From positions 18,972,001 to 19,036,000 of the forward strand of contig NC_088316.1 of assembly GCF_910592395.1 (NCBI RefSeq): a DNA stretch of 64,000 nucleotides, read 5' to 3'. The translations under genes were made by a program, and so were the position numbers. Positions 49,565 through 62,302 of the stretch are shown in pieces. The first letter of the stretch is position 1; each line of letters starts with the position of its first letter. The notes below the pieces were generated by a model, which did no database searches, was not told the origin of the DNA, and saw only the letters and a program-made list of their open reading frames with translations. Origin of the DNA: Lineus longissimus. Its lineage: Eukaryota > Nemertea > Pilidiophora > Heteronemertea > Lineidae.

Positions 49565-51884
49565 ATGGCTGATTCGTACACATTCGTGAAAGGTGGTAAA
49601 TTAAAATTGAAAGGAGAAAAACACAAGAAGTAAGTCGTCAAACCAGAAGTTTTGAAAGGAATACGATTAAACAGGGTGTGCCAAAAAAACTTGCATTCAG
49701 CATTGGCTTATGATATATGCAACGGTATTCATATGCAACCACCTACTTTTTCACGCCTGTTCTTTTGTTTGACAGATGGAATGATATGCCTGAAGGAAAG
49801 CCATCTTCCCATGTCCTATCACTCGTATGCATGGTTATTTCAGAAAACACAAAAAAGGAAAGAAAAGAAAACATGATGAGGACGATCCAGACATTCCAAA
49901 GATTGATGAAGACGACACAGCAAAACATGGAGGCTGGTGGATGGTCCAGACGTATCAAGATATCAAGAACAGTGTTGCGTTAGAAATGTCAACAATGGCA
50001 TACATGCATGCTATGGATAATGGTACATTCACTGTGGGGGCTCCACATGATGAAGGTAAAATGTGCGAAGAAGTTGACCAACTATGAATCATGATGTTAA
50101 AATGAACATGTTAGTAAAATCTCATCCATTATCAGGGCCAACATGCATTTGCATATCACTTTATCAGATCCTTTGCAAATTTCTTCAAACACCATATTTC
50201 TTTCCAGTTTAAAAGCTAAAATGTCTATGTAGGACTTGCCTCTTCACAAGATGTCTTCAATCATTCATTGTTATTGTAGGTGACGAGCCTGAGCCCCCAG
50301 AAGTCTACACAGCTTTCCAGATCAATGAGACGAAAATTGCCCTGAAGTCTGGTTATGGGAAATACCTGAGTGTGAGCTCGGAGGGGATGGTTGTGGGTAG
50401 AATGGATGCTATTGGTGGTCGGGAACAGTGGGAACCTGTATTTCAAGATGTAGGTTGATCAAGGTGTTGTGTGGATTGTGCATATTGCTGGTGTCTGTCA
50501 TCGCTTTGAAAATGCTACGAGTACAGCATGAAGGACACCATCAGGTTAGCCTACAGGACTGTTTGGAGAAATGTTCTTCGTTTTCTTAACAGATGTTCCA
50601 CAAGTCAATACAATTTACACAAGTGGCATATGCCTTTAATAATGAGACCATTCATATTCAAAGATTGTCTGAGATCTTCTGAATATGCATTCTGCCACTG
50701 ACCTTGCTGACTCATTTTGATTCTGTTTATTTTCAGGGTAAAACAGCATTACTGGGCTGTAACAACTGTTTTATGTCGGTGAATGATGATGGGGATATCT
50801 GCTGCAAGAGCACCAAGGCAGAAGAGGGGGAAATGATTAAGGTAATAGATAAAAAATGTTGCACTCACCTTGTCTTTGCCTTGTCCTCTTGCCAATTGAG
50901 GGGAGTCAATTCAACCAAGTTGCACCGTCAATGTGCTAACTGTAAAGACCAACATTGTATGTTATTTTATATATCTTGCACTTGTCTAGATTCGAACCAA
51001 TAGTGAGAAGATTGTGAAGGTAGATAAAGGACCGAAAGAAGAAAAGAGTGGAGTCCGGAGTACAGAGATTAATTATGTGTAAGTATCCATTAAAGTGGAT
51101 ATCAAGAGTCCAATGTGGTCACAACCTTTTCTGAATTCACCAGTCCTCAATTCTGAATGTGGATACATTTCAGAGTCCATGAGGGCTTTCTTCATACACT
51201 TTTGTCCGTTTCGTGATGTAACTTGTCCCTTCCTTAGAGTAGTATTCGAATACACCTCAAACTTAGGAGCCAAATTCCTCTGGCAGTCAGAAGCCAAAGT
51301 CACAACTGTCCACTTCTAAGTGGGTCCTGATATCAAATGAGGACATCCAAGGAAACAACTCTCTAGGTTAATAGCAGCTTTCGTTGTTCTTGAATTACCG
51401 GCAAAGAGGTGTTTCTATATAGTGAAAACATAACACAATTTGTGGCTCTCTTTCCAGTAAGAAGTTTCAGAGTTTTCAAGACAGACGCCTCAAGTTGAAT
51501 CAAGACGACAAGGGTGAACTGAAGCGGGCACGGAAAGAAGGAGACTTCCATGAAGCTTTGTTAGACAGGTTCGTGTGCCTGATTGTCGTTGATAAAGAAT
51601 TTCTCCTTGCAATAAACAGCTCTTCCAGTAGACTCCTAAAGATATTTTGTTAATAGATGTCATGCCAGTTCGTTAGATTGAACATGAAAGTAATTTGTTC
51701 TGAAAGTGAAAGGATCGCCATTCCTGTTTTAGTTTTGGCTTTAGTCATTCATTGTGTTGATACAGACTTAGTCTTCATGTATAGAAAATGCATGCGGCTT
51801 ATCATATTAAACTGCTTTGTACTCATTTCTACCCATTCAATTTTCAGGAGAGCTAAAATGAAGGCTGATAGATATTGTAAATGA
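49565..51884 (+). CDS. FRG1: FRG1 protein (nucleolar, fascin-like beta-trefoil)
   Basis: Seven exons with GT-AG introns: 49565-49629, 49844-50055, 50280-50449, 50737-50841, 50990-51078, 51458-51568 and 51848-51884. They encode 262 residues, against 258 in human FRG1. The N-terminus is a Lys-rich nuclear/nucleolar signal ([14 protein letters not shown], split by intron 1). The fascin-like domain includes [19 protein letters not shown] and REQWEPVF. The C-terminus ends in [16 protein letters not shown], nearly identical to the vertebrate tail. FRG1 is an actin-bundling, RNA-associated protein found with nucleoli, Cajal bodies and spliceosomes. The start ATG matches the family start (MADSYTFVK; human MAEYSYVK). 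AATAAA at 52314 probably ends the transcript. Confidence 0.96.
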
Positions 51885-52313
51885 GAGAGAGGGACATTAT
51901 TGAGTAAGACTCTGGGGGAGTACCATGTGACACACTGCCACAGCAGACACTTGTAATTACAATACATTTCCTGCATCAGCTGACCTTTACAGTGTTGTCT
52001 GTAAATCGAAGTGTAGGATGATGTGGATCAAGATTGTGCTGGTAGTGTGTCTGCCAAAGCGACAGTAGTAGACTATTTGGACAGAGTCCTGGTACCATAT
52101 TCTCATGAATCTTGAGAAGATTATGTGCAACATTCTAGCAACATCTGGTTTTCATTGATTTCGACAACCTCATTTGCCAAGGTTTGTGCATGAAGGCTGA
52201 CCACTGACTTCTACATCAGTAAAGATTTCGTCACAAAAGGACAAGCTGTGAAGAATCATTTTACTGGCTAATTGAAGACATTGCCAGTGATTGTAAACTA
52301 ATATCAGCTGTCA

Positions 52314-52319
52314 AATAAA
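52314..52319 (+). terminator. FRG1 polyadenylation signal
   Basis: AATAAA 430 bases after the FRG1 stop, followed by a GT-rich downstream stretch (gttgttatatg, then gtcctgtgtctg) as expected of a cleavage site. Confidence 0.65.
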
Positions 52320-54419
52320 TGTTGTTATATGAACATATGTAGTCCTGTGTCTGTTTTCTGCAGAGTGTGTACGTGCCTTACTCTGCGTGCTGTTCTCAAA
52401 CTAGGGCCAGGGTTTTGTTGACAGATGCAGAATACCATGTCACAACTTGTCTGTTTTGACAGTTGAGAGCAGTATCTGGCATTGACAATAAAATTATATT
52501 CAATGAACTCGTCCCTTCCTGGTGTTACTGAAGCTAAAGTAGTATCCCCTGTGTTTCTTGGCACTGTGATGATGGGCCCAAACATGAAACTATTGTCAAA
52601 ACTCTCCCTGTCTTGATAGCTTAGCGCATACAATATCCTGGCCAACAACTAGCCTCAGCAGTACATCGAGCCCATATTGCCCCATTCACTGTCCCAAGTA
52701 TTTCCAACCAGGTGGCTTGTGAATGAAATCCCTCGCTGTGTCTCGGGGACAGTGTCACAGCTAAGCCTGCTTATATGGTCAGTGTTGAGAGACAACTCAG
52801 ATTATGGCCTCATGAGGGTGTAGATTTGGTTGGTAATGACAGAAGACAACTGTCGTTAACCTGGTTCTTGCTTGTCTCTCCCGTACGCCGTCTTCAAGTC
52901 GCTCTCGAAATGACTCCGTGGCTGTGGCAGGCTACAGCTGATCCTGTAGCTGATCCGAACTTCGCTGTCCTTTCTCTCACAAAAATGAGACTATGGGGCG
53001 AGAAGGAAGCATGTACACGAAGCGATATTCGTGCGAGTTTTTGTCTTCGCGATCAGTGATAACACAAAGGTGCGTACAACGAGAGGAGACTTTGAGATGT
53101 GGCTAAAGAGAAACCATGGAGAATGCATAGACAACAATTGAATTGTCTCCGTAGTTTTATTCAGAATATTTTACATGTACTAGTAGTCTTATTCTGTTAC
53201 GTTTTGCGCCAAATATGTTTGGACGAGATGAATTTGAAGAGATTCTGACACAATTGTTTTCCCCAACCAAGCAAGTACAAACAAACTTAAGTGCAATGCA
53301 ATGAAACGTTAGGTGTTGTAGATATATAGTTCAAATATATGATTTAGTTGAAAGACTCTGGTTCAGTCATGTTGTGAAGCCATTCAGAATCGTCTGAGTT
53401 CAAGTGCCAAGTCTGTCAATATCATTGTACTCAGTTAGCGGCAACGGGAAGTTCCACTAAAAGTTGTAAATTGAGGTTTTAATATAAAATGATGTTTCCT
53501 GACAATGTCTACTTAAGGACAGTTCACTGAATCATGATAGAATACTTGTACTGTAAAATCGACTAGGTACCATTCTTCCTTTCTCGGCGGGATAGCAGAT
53601 AACAGGAATTCATAGTATCTGATTACTTGCAATCTGCGATCCAGTTCAAACTAGAGAAAAGGATAATTTCCAAGACATTTTCATGGCTTTATTAAATCAT
53701 TTTCAAGAAAATGTAAATTTACACGAGTCGTTGACAAAATACAGGGGCAAAGAGCGAAGTGTATTCTGTACGAGGGCCATTTTAACACTGTTGACCAGTT
53801 GCTTGTTGAGAGGGTCAAGACAAGTAAATAAGTGAAATGACGTTTAGGAAATAGCATGTGTTCCTTGCGGCTAAATTCTGTCAAACCAAATATTGGTCAG
53901 AAAAAAATACAACATATTGTGAAAGCTTGAAAGAACTTGAAATGACGGATTAAAATATACCGGTGAAAATCTAAAACGGTCATATTGTCCAGAGTTTTAG
54001 GGTTTCACACGATATATGTATATATATACGCATATATAACGCTTGTGACGACACGTCATAATCATATATTTTAGTGAGCGCACTGCATTATTCTTCACTT
54101 AAATCTGCCCCCTCATGGTGCGAGGAGCAAGGGAGCAAGCTAAGGTAAATCGCTATAGTTCTTAAAGTGCCCAGTTCAACATATTATTTCACCAAAACTA
54201 TACACTATTATTTATGGATATGACTATGTTCAATATTTAGGAACTATTGCGTGTGTTTTGATAGGTATACAATAAAGGACATAAAGCAGTCGCCCATATT
54301 GGTATACAGTAATGATGACGAGATGTCAGTTAATGATTGTTTTCTGATCAGAAGGTGAGCATCACGATATCAACACCAGGAAAGCAAGGAGTTTCGGAAT
54401 ACAACCCTACCTCATCAGC
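52320..54419. other. intergenic, FRG1 to anion channel
   Basis: No coding exon is supported. A TATA-rich tract lies at 54010-54040. A plus-strand ATG frame at 52775-53059 lacks motifs. The channel gene's promoter should be in the right half. Confidence 0.45.
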
Positions 54420-57400
54420 ATGACTTCCAGGATTTATTTCGTTTTAGGGTAAGTTAAATTTTTTTCCACTAATAAGCGATTTTTGGTCGGATCATTTGTA
54501 TCGCGCACGAAGGTGTGTGGTGTTAATAGGTACCTTTATGCTACGGCGGGGACTGGGGTTAGCGCAAGATTATAGCGATAACCTGTGAATGGACAAGATT
54601 TACGGCAAAGGTAGTCTCTCGGCCTTCCAAAAAGGCCCCGGGCTGCTTACACGCGCTATGTTGTGTCATTTTGGTCACGCACCCGCCATAAAAAGTGTCA
54701 CGGGTTCATTTCAGACGTTTTCAGTCGGGTGCTTAAAATGTAGATAATTTCGGCATTTTCATAAAGTGAGAGGGTCAAAGTTATAAGGACGGATGATACC
54801 ATGAAAATATAATATCGGAAAGAAAAAGTAGGTTTTGTACTTTTTAAATGACCCCCCCCACGAAGTTTAATTATCTCGCGGGACATTCTATGAAACCTTA
54901 TAGCTGCATGGCAAAAAGTTCATTTGTTGTAGTGATCAAAGCCAAAAGATTAGCCTAGGCCTATAATCAGGATACCATAAATCCCATGTTGGTTTTACGG
55001 CTATAAAGAAAATGTTAGAATTCAAAGCACGATCTTTCCGAATAAAGGACTCCGCAGTTCATTCGAAGGCATAACAGGTGATTTATGAAGACAAGTTTAA
55101 TTTTTGTCCGACTTACGTTGACACGATTTTGAATTCTTTGTTTCCGTTGTTTTAATCAAAATAAATGGCATGACATAACGAAAACCAAGCAATCGGAGTC
55201 ACACACTTCATTGACATTTGGTAATTGTAGTGTGTATCACCTCATTATTATTGCCATATCAAAGGTCTATACATTAAATAGATACTTTCATATAAGCAAG
55301 TCGGCTCAATTGATATAATTATTCCCTGTGCACCCATTTACAGCTTTCCACAGCGGCAGAAATAAAGCATTTTTATGTAAATACTATCATCGTAACATTT
55401 TTTAGCTTCGGTGGCAGCATTTGTTGGGTTTCATGATTGCCTTCCTTATATGGCAAATATAAACTCATTATTAGTGTTGTATTGTACATTATAAAAGCGA
55501 GTCACTGGTAACGGGATACTCAAAAAGAGTAGAAGAGGGTGTCCATCTGGTCCAGAAATAATGTCTGCACTTGTTGACCCTCTCAATTGATAACTGGTAG
55601 AACTAAGTCATGAGAAGGAGCGTACATTACCAGAAAGTTTATTGGTTTTAGATTCATACTCAACGAACCGGCACATTTCGCTCGTGCCGTACTTGACTGC
55701 GGGAAGTAGCTAATACAAGCATGAATGTTCCTGAGGGAGGATTGAACGAACGAATACTGTAGTAATCTTTCACAAGGGAGTAATTACGCCAAAAAAACAA
55801 CCCGAGGATTGTATCGTATCTACAGCCTACTCATATACTAATTACCCTGACTAATGATAATGTAACTGGATTCTGCTTTCAGCATCCTTATGTCGATGTG
55901 GTGTTTCTGTCCCGAGATCAATTGCAGCCAGCAACAAGAGGATATGATCAGCCACATGTTGGCCAATTACAACAAGACAGTCAGACCAGGTTCATTATTG
56001 GGTAGGAAAGGCATATCTCCACATGGCATTGTATGACGCGTATCACTAACGCACAAGTTTAACTGGGTAGTACCAATACCTTTTGCAAGAAACTACATCT
56101 TTAAGAAAACGACAATAGGTCGAGTTTTCCATTTATTCATCTTTCTTGATATGGTTTCACGTATATTTGGATCAATGGTGAAATGTTGTCGCGTATAAAC
56201 CTGGCCTCGGTTAATTTTGACCACCAACAGAAATTGTGATAATGGTCTTCCTCTTCCAGGGATACCAACAGTTGTTCAGGCGCAGTTCCATATCAACTCT
56301 ATCTCATCAATCAGTGGCATTACCATGGTAGGTGGCAGTCAGCATTTCTAGCCGTCGCTTTCCGACACTGACGTTTCGTCATTCCTTTTTCGCCATGCAC
56401 TGTACGTCATCATCCCTGTTTCGCGGTGCTGATGGGTCGAACAGCTAACACGCCTCTTTCATCATGATTCGTATTACAAAAGGTTGCAGCCCACTTGTCT
56501 GGGCTCCTAACCTCGCTCTTGCCGTCTAAACAGATGCTGGGGGAGCCGACACCCCTGTCTCGTCATTTTGCTGTAAAAATATTTTTTGCAAAGATGGGCG
56601 CTTATTTCATTCTAACTTTTTATACCATCCAGGATTACCACATCGATTTTTATTTCCGACAAAAGTGGAATGACCATCGCTTGGCCTTTAACAGCACCGT
56701 TGACTCGATTACGCTCGGGTACTATCGAACAAACGATGTGTGGAGGCCAGATACATTTTTCTACAACGCGAAATCAGGCTCTCTTCATGATATCACAGTG
56801 CCAAATGAATTGTTTATGTTGTCGCCGGATGGGACTGTCCTCACAAGCCAAAGGTAAAATCCCGTTGATATCCTCACTCATACCGAGTCTAACTGAGATA
56901 TACGTGTAATTAGGACAGCAGCAGGTTAACTAGAGGACAAAATCAAAGGATCAACAAACTGAGTAATTATGGCCGGATACACGTTTAATGAGCCAGATTG
57001 ACTGACTATTTCCAGATGATTTATTTTGTTTTGCAGAATAGCGCTGGTCCTCACCTGCAACATGTATCTGGACTATTTTCCAATGGACAACCAATCATGT
57101 CACATCATTATAGGAAGCTGTACGTACACCACTACAAACTGAATGCGACCATAAAGAAGTAATAGCAAAAAGGGCCGGCCGACAAATAAATCAAACCCTT
57201 CTCATCAACACTTTTTGAAGCTTCTTCACATCGGTTCGGCACGGATATTCGTTTCTTTACATTAATTGAAAGATTGGGATCTTCCCCAATTACGAGTTTG
57301 AGTTTCGTCACATGTTGAAAACTAGCCGGATATTCCGATAATTTCCGATAATGGACATTTCTCTCATTCCAGATGGCTACCCCGCCCGAGACATCACCTA

Positions 57401-60400
57401 CAAGTTCATGGGGGACCACTCCACCACTTTTGAGACTGACATGCTCCTCCCAGAGTTCATCATCGACAAAACCAACGTGGAACAAAAGGACGAACTCCTC
57501 ATTTACTCAACAGGTTGAGACACTTTGTCCGTCCAAACAAAGGTTGTACTGTCGCTGACTAGTTTTGCGACAACTGGTATTAACTTGAATACCTCAATTA
57601 TGTGGTTCAACGTGACTCGATTGCTGGATTCACTTCGGTGTCAGATGGCTCGGGAGTCTGGAAACCCCTCCCCAACCCCAGTTCCAGACACTGTCACAAT
57701 AACTTTTTAGACGTAACGTTATAGTAGTCGAAGATGGCCGTTTACTTCTCCTTTTAGAACGCGTCAGAGAGGCGAACAACCATGCTCCGTGTTCCTTTAT
57801 ATAAAACCTACTGTTTTTCGGAAGGACCTCGTCCGTTAAACATTCAAGTCAGGCAGTTTGTTCTCAATCACCCAATCTCATTTTAGGTAACTTCAGTTCT
57901 TTGAGATTCGTGCTTCACATGGAGCGAGACTTCGGCTACTACCTCATCCAGACGTATGTCCCGAGTATCCTGATTGTGCTTCTGTCCTGGGTGAACTTCT
58001 GGCTCGACATCCACGCCACGCCGGCTAGAATCTCATTAGGTCTACTCACTGTCCTCACCATGACCACACAGTCCTCAGGCAAGTAGAAAGTCGACATGAA
58101 GACTTAACTGGTGCTTCGTTGAGATATTGTCAAAGCTAAATTAAATAAAATAGAGAGACGACCACGCTTACAAAAGAGCTTTAATGGACTAACACTAACA
58201 TTTCCCTTGCAACTTCACAGAGAGGAGCAGGACACTTTTTTTCCCCGGTAGGATGTCCCGCAGTTTACGTTCGAGAGCCCTTTTTCAGCAAGTTAATTGT
58301 CGCGATGGCTAATGTATCGTACGAGCTAGTATCTGTTACTTGATGCATTGATAGTTACTTAGATTTCTTGTTGCAGGCGTGAACCAGCAACTTCCCCGGG
58401 TCTCCTACGTGAAGGCAATTGACGTGTGGATGTCCACTTGTCTCGTATTTGTGTTCGGAGCGCTGGTCGAGTTCGCCTGCGCCAACGTGATAGCCAGGAG
58501 CCAGATGAACCGTGCGACCAGGAAGAAGGTGGTACGTATGTCTCATAAAATGGTTTCCAGTAAAAGCGCCAGTCCTTGATCTGACTCAGTTGTGACTATT
58601 TTTCATTCGAGGTCGATAATCATGCATTGGTGATGATCAGTCATTTCAACGACCATTATGGAAAGGCATTCATCACGCTTTTGCAGCGGGTATTTTTTGC
58701 ACACTTCTTACTACACGCACTATAATGCATCCCAGGGTCCCTCGCATAACCCTCTCCCCCTCTACCCTCGCTGGTGAATCAAAAGGTACAGGTGCGCATG
58801 CACACAGCCCCAAAATGTTTGAGCGGGTGTTTATGGATACTACACGATGGTCAGCGCGCATGTTATATCATGACGACAAGCATGCAAATTGGCTAGCATC
58901 GTAGAGTTTCCCGCATCTTCAGCGCCCCTCCCTTGATTGTGACCTGATGTGTTGTGTATATCCATGTCTTAGTGCATGAAGAAGTTTTGCGGAAGTATGT
59001 TAAGAGAAGCGATACCTCATGGTCCATTAGCAGCGAATGAATAGGCTCATCCTCCGAGGGTTCTTTTATAGAAACGGGAGGAACAGGGAGAAGAACGGAC
59101 AGCCGCCTTGAAGACTCCCAATTTAAAGTGGACCCCTCTGTCGCATGGAATTAACGGAAGGCAGAAGAGAGATCCCCACTTCTCTTTGACTGGTGTATTC
59201 GATCCTGTAAGTTATGGCTGGTCTTCAGCCGCAAACAGGTGGAGGCCGCACTATAACCTTAGAATAGACAACCCCTATCCTTCTGTCCTTAGACGTTGGC
59301 TATCTTGCAAGAACTATCCTCATCTGAAGATTCATTGGTCTTCCTGGGTCTCCAACGACTGTGTTATGCGGTGTGTCATCGAACCGAGGCCGTCGCGACT
59401 GTCTCGAATACAGCACAACTTATGTCATGATGTGTCATACGGCAGCACATTTACATTGGCGATGTTGCCAAGTTTACAGTGCTGTACGCCCAGCCTACTG
59501 CAAATCTGAGGGATACCGCGGACTAGAAGACCAAGTGACCTTGAGAACATTGTAGAGTACCAAGGCGTACATTCCTTTCCGATATATCGCCACACCGTCG
59601 AGTACGCTATGGCCAAATTAGCTTTCTCCCTCATTCCTCTCTTTCTAAGATACCTAATGTGAGTCTTTCTGGTGACGGTACTGGTGATAGTAGTCGGCTC
59701 GATATCAGTCGAGAAACCCTTGTCAGAGAGCTGAATGTCATGTGGTTGCTGGCGGTAAGTGGGAATAGTCTGTGTAATAACGTCGTGAAACTGGAACCCT
59801 ACTAATACATTAAATAACTAGGTTTTCGTCAGCACTTCTGTAGACAGAATGGCTGTTTAAAGCCGACACTAGGTTCCTCAGGAACACTCTTTCAAGAAGC
59901 AGCTGCTCGTGCAGCACTCACGTGCGCGTTCCACACGAACTGTCATTAAGGAAGCGGCGACCACAACGGGATTCGAACTCATAATCCCTGAAAAGTGAAC
60001 CGAAAACTTCAACCAGTAGATAGAACACCGCACTTCACGACCATAGACCTCACTTAATTACACTGATGTTTGTCTCCAAGGTGGGTTGTTCCCCCAGTAC
60101 ACCATATCCCAGCGCTCGCAGTGATATGTCTTCAAGACGGGTTGTTCCCCCAATACACCACCGCCCAGAGCTGGCATTGATCTGTCTTCAAGATAGGTTC
60201 AAACATAAGATCTGTGTTCTCTCCCAATTGCTCGGCACACGCACACAGGCACGCGCAGTTATCAAAAACCGTTCTCCTCCGCCTCCTTCTCCATACAGGT
60301 GCCCTTCTTCTTTCTCACATCCGACATCCTGATTAGAAATTAGATTCAAATATCCTATGGATTCATTCCGTGGCCCTAAGTTGTATATCTGCCAGGGATG

Positions 60401-61002
60401 ACCGTGTTCTTCAGAAATGACTTTTGCCAACTGGGGACAGCTATACTGTTTGATGGTCTAATGATCTGTATCCCATTCAGTTTTATCGTCGATGTTTTTT
60501 GTTTCTTTGGTTGATTCCTTCTATAAAAAAGATGACTAACCAGTGTCGCGTAAATGAATTGGCACAGGACTGGATGACACCACAGACCTTTGTGCTTCTA
60601 ACGTATTGCGAAACCGGCCAAATACCGGGCCCTGCATGGGTCTGCATGGGGCCTTCCTTATTCCAAACCGCAGCTTTATTCCACTGATGTCATACTCTTC
60701 CTCTCTACCTTCAGACAGAGATCGATTACAGCATATCCACAGGAATTACTAACGAAGGCTTCTCAAAGGAAAGCAACGGTACCTCCCCATTGGACCCCAA
60801 TGCAGTCAACAATGAAGATCTCTTATACAACATAGTCCAGCACAACGTGAGGAAGAAAGCCTCCAAACAGAAACTGACTCACGCCGAGAAGTTAGAATTG
60901 GCGTCAAGGTTGCTATTCCCTTTGGCGTTTGGGCTGTTCAATTTGTTTTATTGGCTTCACTACTGGTGCAGGTGGTTCGAGTCGGATCGCTGCAGAGTTT
61001 AA
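54420..61002 (+). CDS. Cys-loop ligand-gated chloride channel subunit (glycine/GABA/GluCl-like)
   Basis: Eleven phase-consistent exons: 54420-54448, 55883-56001, 56260-56327, 56633-56853, 57037-57119, 57373-57513, 57887-58078, 58377-58531, 59072-59206, 59650-59754 and 60715-61002. They give 511 residues. A signal peptide spans about residues 1-24. The extracellular domain has WRPDTFFYN, and the Cys loop is C153 to C167 (13 residues between). M1 is [12 protein letters not shown]2 starts [13 protein letters not shown]3 is near 300-322 and M4 near 481-499. The PAR motif before M2 marks anion selectivity. The second, loop C, disulphide of glycine and glutamate-gated channels is absent ([11 protein letters not shown]), so the ligand is open: GABA, glycine, another amine or protons. 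The intron after exon 7 has a GC donor (TCAG|gcaagt). Confidence 0.93.
59957..60043 (-). repeat. tRNA-like (SINE-derived) sequence in channel intron
   Basis: On the minus strand a good B box, gagttcgaatcccg, lies downstream of a weak A-box-like tctatctactggttgaag. The B-box neighbourhood (attatgagttcgaatcccgt) resembles that of the repeat at 22262. It lies inside the last intron of the channel gene. Confidence 0.35.
60544..60608 (+). repeat. dispersed repeat, copy 2
   Basis: Partner of the stretch at 4851-4912, sharing the exact core gacaccacagacctttgtgc. It lies in the last intron of the channel gene, about 110 bp before the final exon. Confidence 0.6.
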
Positions 61003-61340
61003 AAAAGGCTTGACGAACAATGTTAGAAAGTTTAGATAAAGGGGCATCTAGCTTTATATTTCACCTGATTCCGTCCGATGTAGTTACATGAATCATGAAG
61101 TGACATGCAAATTTCATTATTGTAAAAATGGTCATGACCCTGTGAAGCTGCAAGCATATTGACATTTGCAATATGACACTCCGGCCGTTCGTAGGGTTTG
61201 TGACGGATCCTGACGGAGTTCACAACAGAAGACTGTGTAATGAATGTGCCTGTTGGTGGTCAAGAGAGTCCACTTCGCTCGGTGCGTTACTGGTTTTACT
61301 GTAGTTTGACGAACACACGAGCAATACTGTATATTGTTTA

Positions 61341-61346
61341 AATAAA
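61341..61346 (+). terminator. channel-gene polyadenylation signal
   Basis: AATAAA 339 bases after the channel stop codon, with a T/G-rich stretch (ggtctcatatttgtttg) about 30 bases on. A second AATAAA at 61652 could be an alternative distal signal. Confidence 0.55.
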
Positions 61347-62240
61347 ACACAGAAATATAATTTTCTATAATCTAGGTCTCATATTTGTTTGATATGAGAA
61401 CAGTGTGCAACATCAGGAGAGCTACCATAGTCAACAAACGTCGCCTTGTGACATGGGAACCGTGTCCTCGAGGATTGAGACAGCTCCTGGTAGAGCAAAC
61501 AGCACAGCACCATGTCTGTACATGGCCTAGTTACGCATTAGCCCAGTATGTGGCAGAACCTTGCATAAGATGCGAGTGGACCTCTACTTCTTTTGTCCAA
61601 GGATAGGCCGTTTCTCAAGGATTGACCGTCCCGTTTTTGTGACGTCTTCTCAATAAAGTTTTTATCAACAAAGTCGTTCTGTTTTTGACTGAAAGTAATA
61701 ACAATCCAACACAAAGATACAAGAATATCGAACATATAATCATTTATATTTCATCAACAATAAACAGGTTTTTGATGTTTGCCTTATAAGATGCTGATAT
61801 ATGTATCTATACAAGGCAATGCTAGTACATGTACATGTACATGGCACAGGAACACAGCCTTGTGAATCATTAAATGCAAACTGTTACAGACCTTATCCCT
61901 GGTTCCCAATGAAAGTTACTAACTTAGATTTAGCCTAATACTGGTGGTATACAACAATAGGTACTGTACACCCAGTCCTTGCACATGAAACCGGGACATC
62001 CCAGGTGATGATTCTGCTAAACATAAAGTACAAGTTTGTAATTCAAACTGGTCTGGTTTGCAAGAGTAAAGAACAACCAAAGACAGTTCTGATGTCCTCC
62101 AAGGTTTGCATAACCGTCCATTGGAGCAAAGGGTGTGGGAGTGGTCTTTGTCAATGATAGAGTGTGTCCATCACACATATGGCCATGATAGAGAATGACC
62201 ATCGTGCACAACCAAGGCAAGTTTATAATACAATACACCA

Positions 62241-62270
62241 TCAATCTTCCTCCCCCTCTTCATTGTCACT

Positions 62271-62302
<32 letters not shown>

